From the NCBI GenBank assembly GCA_016789025.1, contig JAEURC010000021.1:56515-120514 (forward strand): a stretch of 64,000 nt of DNA, written 5' to 3'. The position numbers were made by a program, and so were the translations under genes. Shown here piece by piece: positions 61,379 to 64,000 of the stretch (position 1 is the first letter of the stretch; each line of letters begins with the position of its first letter). The notes under the pieces are model-generated. The model ran no database searches. It had not been told where the DNA came from and saw nothing but the letters and a program-made list of their open reading frames with translations. The DNA comes from Anaerolineales bacterium. GTDB lineage: Bacteria; Chloroflexota; Anaerolineae; Anaerolineales; Villigracilaceae.

Positions 61379-62362
61379 ATGGGTTCTTTGATTCAAAACG
61401 GGATCGATTGGATACTTGCCATTCAAGCGCTGGGCGGCTGGCTCGAAGCGCCCATGCAGTTTTTTACGTTTCTCGGTTCGCAGGATTTTTTCTTCCTCGT
61501 TCTACCGTTCATTTATTGGAGCGTAGACGCCGGGCTGGGCATGCGCGTCGCGTTTGCGTTGATCGCCAACGTGAGCTTGAATTTCTACTTTAAGTTGTGG
61601 TTTGCCGGTCCGCGTCCCTATTGGGTGAGCGCGGAGGTGCAAGGGCTGACGGCTGAAACCTCGTTTGGGGTTCCCTCCGGACATGCCGAGAATGCGGTGG
61701 CAGTGTGGGGCACGATCGCCGCATGGATCGGAAAGCGCAGTGCATGGATTCTGGCGATCGCGCTCGTGTTCCTCATCGGTTTCTCGCGCCTCTACCTCGG
61801 CGTCCATTTTGTTCATGATGTGCTGGCGGGCTGGGCGCTGGGCGCGGCAGTGTTGTGGTGTATTCTGCGGTTTTGGGATTCGGTGGCGGCGTGGTTGAAA
61901 ACAAAACCGGTCACAACTCAAATGTCGCTGGCTTTCGCAGTTTCTTTGTTAATGATCGCGCTTGGATACCTCAGCGCGGCGCATTTGGACGGTTACATAT
62001 TCCCGGAGGAATTCCGCGTCAATGCGCTTCGCGCTTCCGACGAGTTGCCTGCTCCGGCTTCCCTCGAGACGATCGTCACCTCCGCGGGGACGTTCTTCGG
62101 TCTTTTCGCCGGCCTGGCTTGGATCCTGTCGCGGGGCGGGTATCAGGCAAACGGTCCGGGCGTGAAGCGGGCGCTGAGATTCTTCATCGGCTTGATCGGG
62201 GTGTTCATCCTGTGGCGCGGGTTGGGCGCGGTGTTGCCGGACGGCGAAAGTTTCATTGCGTTGGTCTTGCGATATTTTCGTTATACGCTTGTCGGCTTTT
62301 GGATCTCCGCCGGGGCGCCGGAGTTGTTTTTTCGTTTCAAATTGGCAGACCCGAAGATATAG
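61379..62362 (+). CDS. PAP2-family membrane phosphatase
   Basis: 327 residues, about eight membrane segments. The three PAP2 motifs are KLWFAGPRP, PSGHAENAVA and SRLYLGVHFVHDVLAGW, so the catalytic His and Arg are intact. It removes phosphate from a lipid such as phosphatidic acid or undecaprenyl diphosphate. GAGGAGG precedes the ATG. The C-terminal half (about 180-327), with extra helices, exceeds the usual 200-residue core and may have a second role. Confidence 0.92.
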   Translation: MGSLIQNGIDWILAIQALGGWLEAPMQFFTFLGSQDFFFLVLPFIYWSVDAGLGMRVAFALIANVSLNFYFKLWFAGPRPYWVSAEVQGLTAETSFGVPSGHAENAVAVWGTIAAWIGKRSAWILAIALVFLIGFSRLYLGVHFVHDVLAGWALGAAVLWCILRFWDSVAAWLKTKPVTTQMSLAFAVSLLMIALGYLSAAHLDGYIFPEEFRVNALRASDELPAPASLETIVTSAGTFFGLFAGLAWILSRGGYQANGPGVKRALRFFIGLIGVFILWRGLGAVLPDGESFIALVLRYFRYTLVGFWISAGAPELFFRFKLADPKI

Positions 62363-62372
62363 GGGAAGGCTG

Positions 62373-62402
62373 TTGATATAATCCCAAATCTAGTCCTATT
62401 AT
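62373..62402 (+). promoter_or_regulatory. Possible promoter of the Ser/Thr kinase gene
   Basis: TTGATA (62373-62378), an 18-bp spacer and TATTAT (62397-62402), 20 nt before the ATG; an alternative TATAAT lies at 62377-62382. Confidence 0.4.
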
Positions 62403-62422
62403 CTGGGAGCATAACGTTTTCG

Positions 62423-64000
62423 ATGACACTTGAGCGAGGCGCGCTACTTCATAAACGATACCGCATCGTGGAAATTCTTGGGCAAGGCGGCATGGGTTCC
62501 GTCTACCGGGCGGTGGATGAAAACCTTGGCGTGGATGTTGCCGTCAAGGAGAATTTGTTTACCACCGACGAGTACGCGCGGCAATTCCGGCTCGAGGCGG
62601 TGATCCTTGCGAATCTTCGCCATCCGAATCTTCCGCGCGTGACCGATCATTTCGTCATTGGCGATCAGGGGCAATACCTGGTGATGGATTACATTGAAGG
62701 GGAAGACCTGCGCCAACGCATGGAGCGACAGGGCAACATCACAGAAGATGAAGCCGTCCTGCTCGGCGCGGCGATGTGCGACGCGCTCCAATATTTACAC
62801 ACGCGCAAGCCTCCTATTTTGCACCGCGATTTGAAACCGGGCAATGTCAAGATTACCCCGGATGGACATGTCTTTCTCGTAGATTTTGGCTTGGCAAAAG
62901 TGTTGCATGGCAGTCAGGCAACCACCACCGGCGCGCGCGCGATGACGCCGGGCTATTCTCCTCCGGAGCAATACGGCACAGCCCGCACCGATCCGCGCAC
63001 CGATATTTATTCGCTCGGCGCTACGTTATATGCGGCGCTCAGCGGCATCATCCCGGAAGACGGTCTTGCCCGCGCGATGGATAACACGCAACTTACGCCG
63101 TTGCGTAAACGCAATAGCAAGGTGTCGCGCCGGCTTGCCTCTGCCATCGAACGCGCTATGGGCATCGACCCGGCTGAACGGTTTCAAAACGCGGAAGAAT
63201 TCAAGAATTCCCTGTTGGGTTCCAAAGGCAAGACTCAACGCTTGCCGGGAGATTACGTAATCCAGCCGGCTCCGGCAGAAAACAAGGCCGAACCGTATGA
63301 GATGGGCGCGATCGAACGCGCATCCACACCGCCGGGAATGAGTCCATCCAGCGGACTGCTTGCGCCCGAAGAGGACGGTCCGATCTTCAAACCTCCGAAG
63401 CGGAAAAAGAAGGGATTTTTCCGCAAGTTAGTTACCACTATATTGTGGCTGTTGTTGATCAGCGCGGCAGTGATCGTGGGCGCGGTGCGTTTTGCGCCGC
63501 AGTTCATCCCGCCCATGTGGTTAGACGCATTGGAGTCGCTTCAGATTCCATTTTTGTTTTCGCCATCGCCTCAAACAATCGTTCCCACACTTACAGCAAC
63601 ATCTACCGCTACACAGCCTGTTGTGGAAGCCACAGCAACAGTTCAACCCACGTTCACACATACGCCCACAAAACTCGCAACTGCAACACTGAAACCGACC
63701 AGCGCCCCCACGGTTGATCCTTTGTCGCTTGGGGCGCCAACCCAAATTGGCGGAACGATCGGGCAGGTCGCATTCGCATCTGCTCGGTTGGGGATTCCAC
63801 AAATCTTTATCATTAATACCGATAGCTCAGACCCCATCCAACTCACAAATCTTGAACAAGGGGCATGTCAGCCATCGTGGTCGCCGGATGGATCACAGCT
63901 GGTGTTCATTTCCCCATGTCGCGCGCGTGGTGAAGTATATGAAAACCTGTATTCCGACGCGGGCATATATCTAATGAATGCCGATGGAAGCGGAGTGACG
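62423..64000 (+). CDS. Ser/Thr protein kinase with C-terminal propeller (3' end cut)
   Basis: 526 codons visible, still open at the window end. The kinase domain (about 10-265) has GQGGMGSVYRA, VAVKEN, ILHRDLKPGNVK, VDFGLAK and YSPPEQYGTARTDPRTDIYSLG, complete for a PknB/Hanks-type enzyme. After a basic juxtamembrane part and a membrane helix (about 335-355) comes a Thr/Pro-rich linker (about 375-430). A TolB/PD40-type propeller (IGQVAFASARLGIPQIFIINTD, CQPSWSPDGSQLVF) then begins outside the cell. The outside propeller would be the sensor. Confidence 0.93.
   Translation, partial: MTLERGALLHKRYRIVEILGQGGMGSVYRAVDENLGVDVAVKENLFTTDEYARQFRLEAVILANLRHPNLPRVTDHFVIGDQGQYLVMDYIEGEDLRQRMERQGNITEDEAVLLGAAMCDALQYLHTRKPPILHRDLKPGNVKITPDGHVFLVDFGLAKVLHGSQATTTGARAMTPGYSPPEQYGTARTDPRTDIYSLGATLYAALSGIIPEDGLARAMDNTQLTPLRKRNSKVSRRLASAIERAMGIDPAERFQNAEEFKNSLLGSKGKTQRLPGDYVIQPAPAENKAEPYEMGAIERASTPPGMSPSSGLLAPEEDGPIFKPPKRKKKGFFRKLVTTILWLLLISAAVIVGAVRFAPQFIPPMWLDALESLQIPFLFSPSPQTIVPTLTATSTATQPVVEATATVQPTFTHTPTKLATATLKPTSAPTVDPLSLGAPTQIGGTIGQVAFASARLGIPQIFIINTDSSDPIQLTNLEQGACQPSWSPDGSQLVFISPCRARGEVYENLYSDAGIYLMNADGSGVT

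Overview
The window reads as chromosomal DNA of a Chloroflexota bacterium, most likely class Anaerolineae. This is inferred from gene style, not from a marker gene: long Thr/Pro linkers in secreted proteins, NBR1-type Ig domains, cohesin/dockerin proteins, an Atg22-like transporter, a DUF1800/DUF1501 pair, moderately high GC, and many dispersed palindromic and word-like repeats. Lgt and many lipobox proteins show an active lipoprotein pathway. There is no prophage, IS transposase, CRISPR array or rRNA; one tRNA (Leu, CAG) is present.

Layout. 1-3.4 kb: a cut hypothetical gene, a PspC protein, a zinc-finger membrane protein, a GyrI-like protein and dinB. 3.5-9 kb: a large secreted Ig/CARDB protein, an OmpR-type regulator with its kinase, and an ECF sigma factor. 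9-14.5 kb: two lipoproteins, etfBA behind an unknown membrane gene, a GIY-YIG nuclease gene bracketed by palindromic repeats, and two small genes. 14.7-20 kb: a transporter, then SDR, epimerase and ThDP-enzyme genes, then an unlisted 40-residue membrane protein. 20.4-28.7 kb: tRNA-Leu, gyrA, an operon rho > LysM/M23 > birA > small membrane protein, an SRPBCC-like gene and lgt. 28.7-38.1 kb: a sulfotransferase, a three-gene cohesin/dockerin cluster, a 692-residue protein of unknown function and hicBA. 38.2-44.8 kb: an ECF sigma/anti-sigma pair with membrane genes, one of which shares the sigma gene's promoter motif, then DUF1800/DUF1501 and a TolB-like propeller. 44.9-46.9 kb: a PIN-type toxin-antitoxin module between two copies of the 3' end of the propeller gene, then a SHOCT protein. 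46.9-53.4 kb: a CAP-domain lipoprotein, a degenerate DNA-methylase-like protein, a methyltransferase, a deacetylase-like lipoprotein and inositol-phosphate synthase. 53.5-64 kb: a GAF histidine kinase, a PfkB-like protein, an M20 peptidase carrying repeat insertions, a transglutaminase/cyclase pair, a PAP2 phosphatase and a Ser/Thr kinase-propeller fusion that runs off the end.

Two themes stand out. First, 30.2-35.4 kb encodes two secreted proteins that each carry both a cohesin and a dockerin, with a membrane-anchored cohesin between them. This is the parts list for a surface-attached chain, one link of which carries a sugar-dehydrogenase propeller. Second, at least ten families of short dispersed repeats lie between genes, supply stop codons and leaders, enter reading frames in frame, and bracket single genes (the M20 peptidase and the GIY-YIG nuclease).
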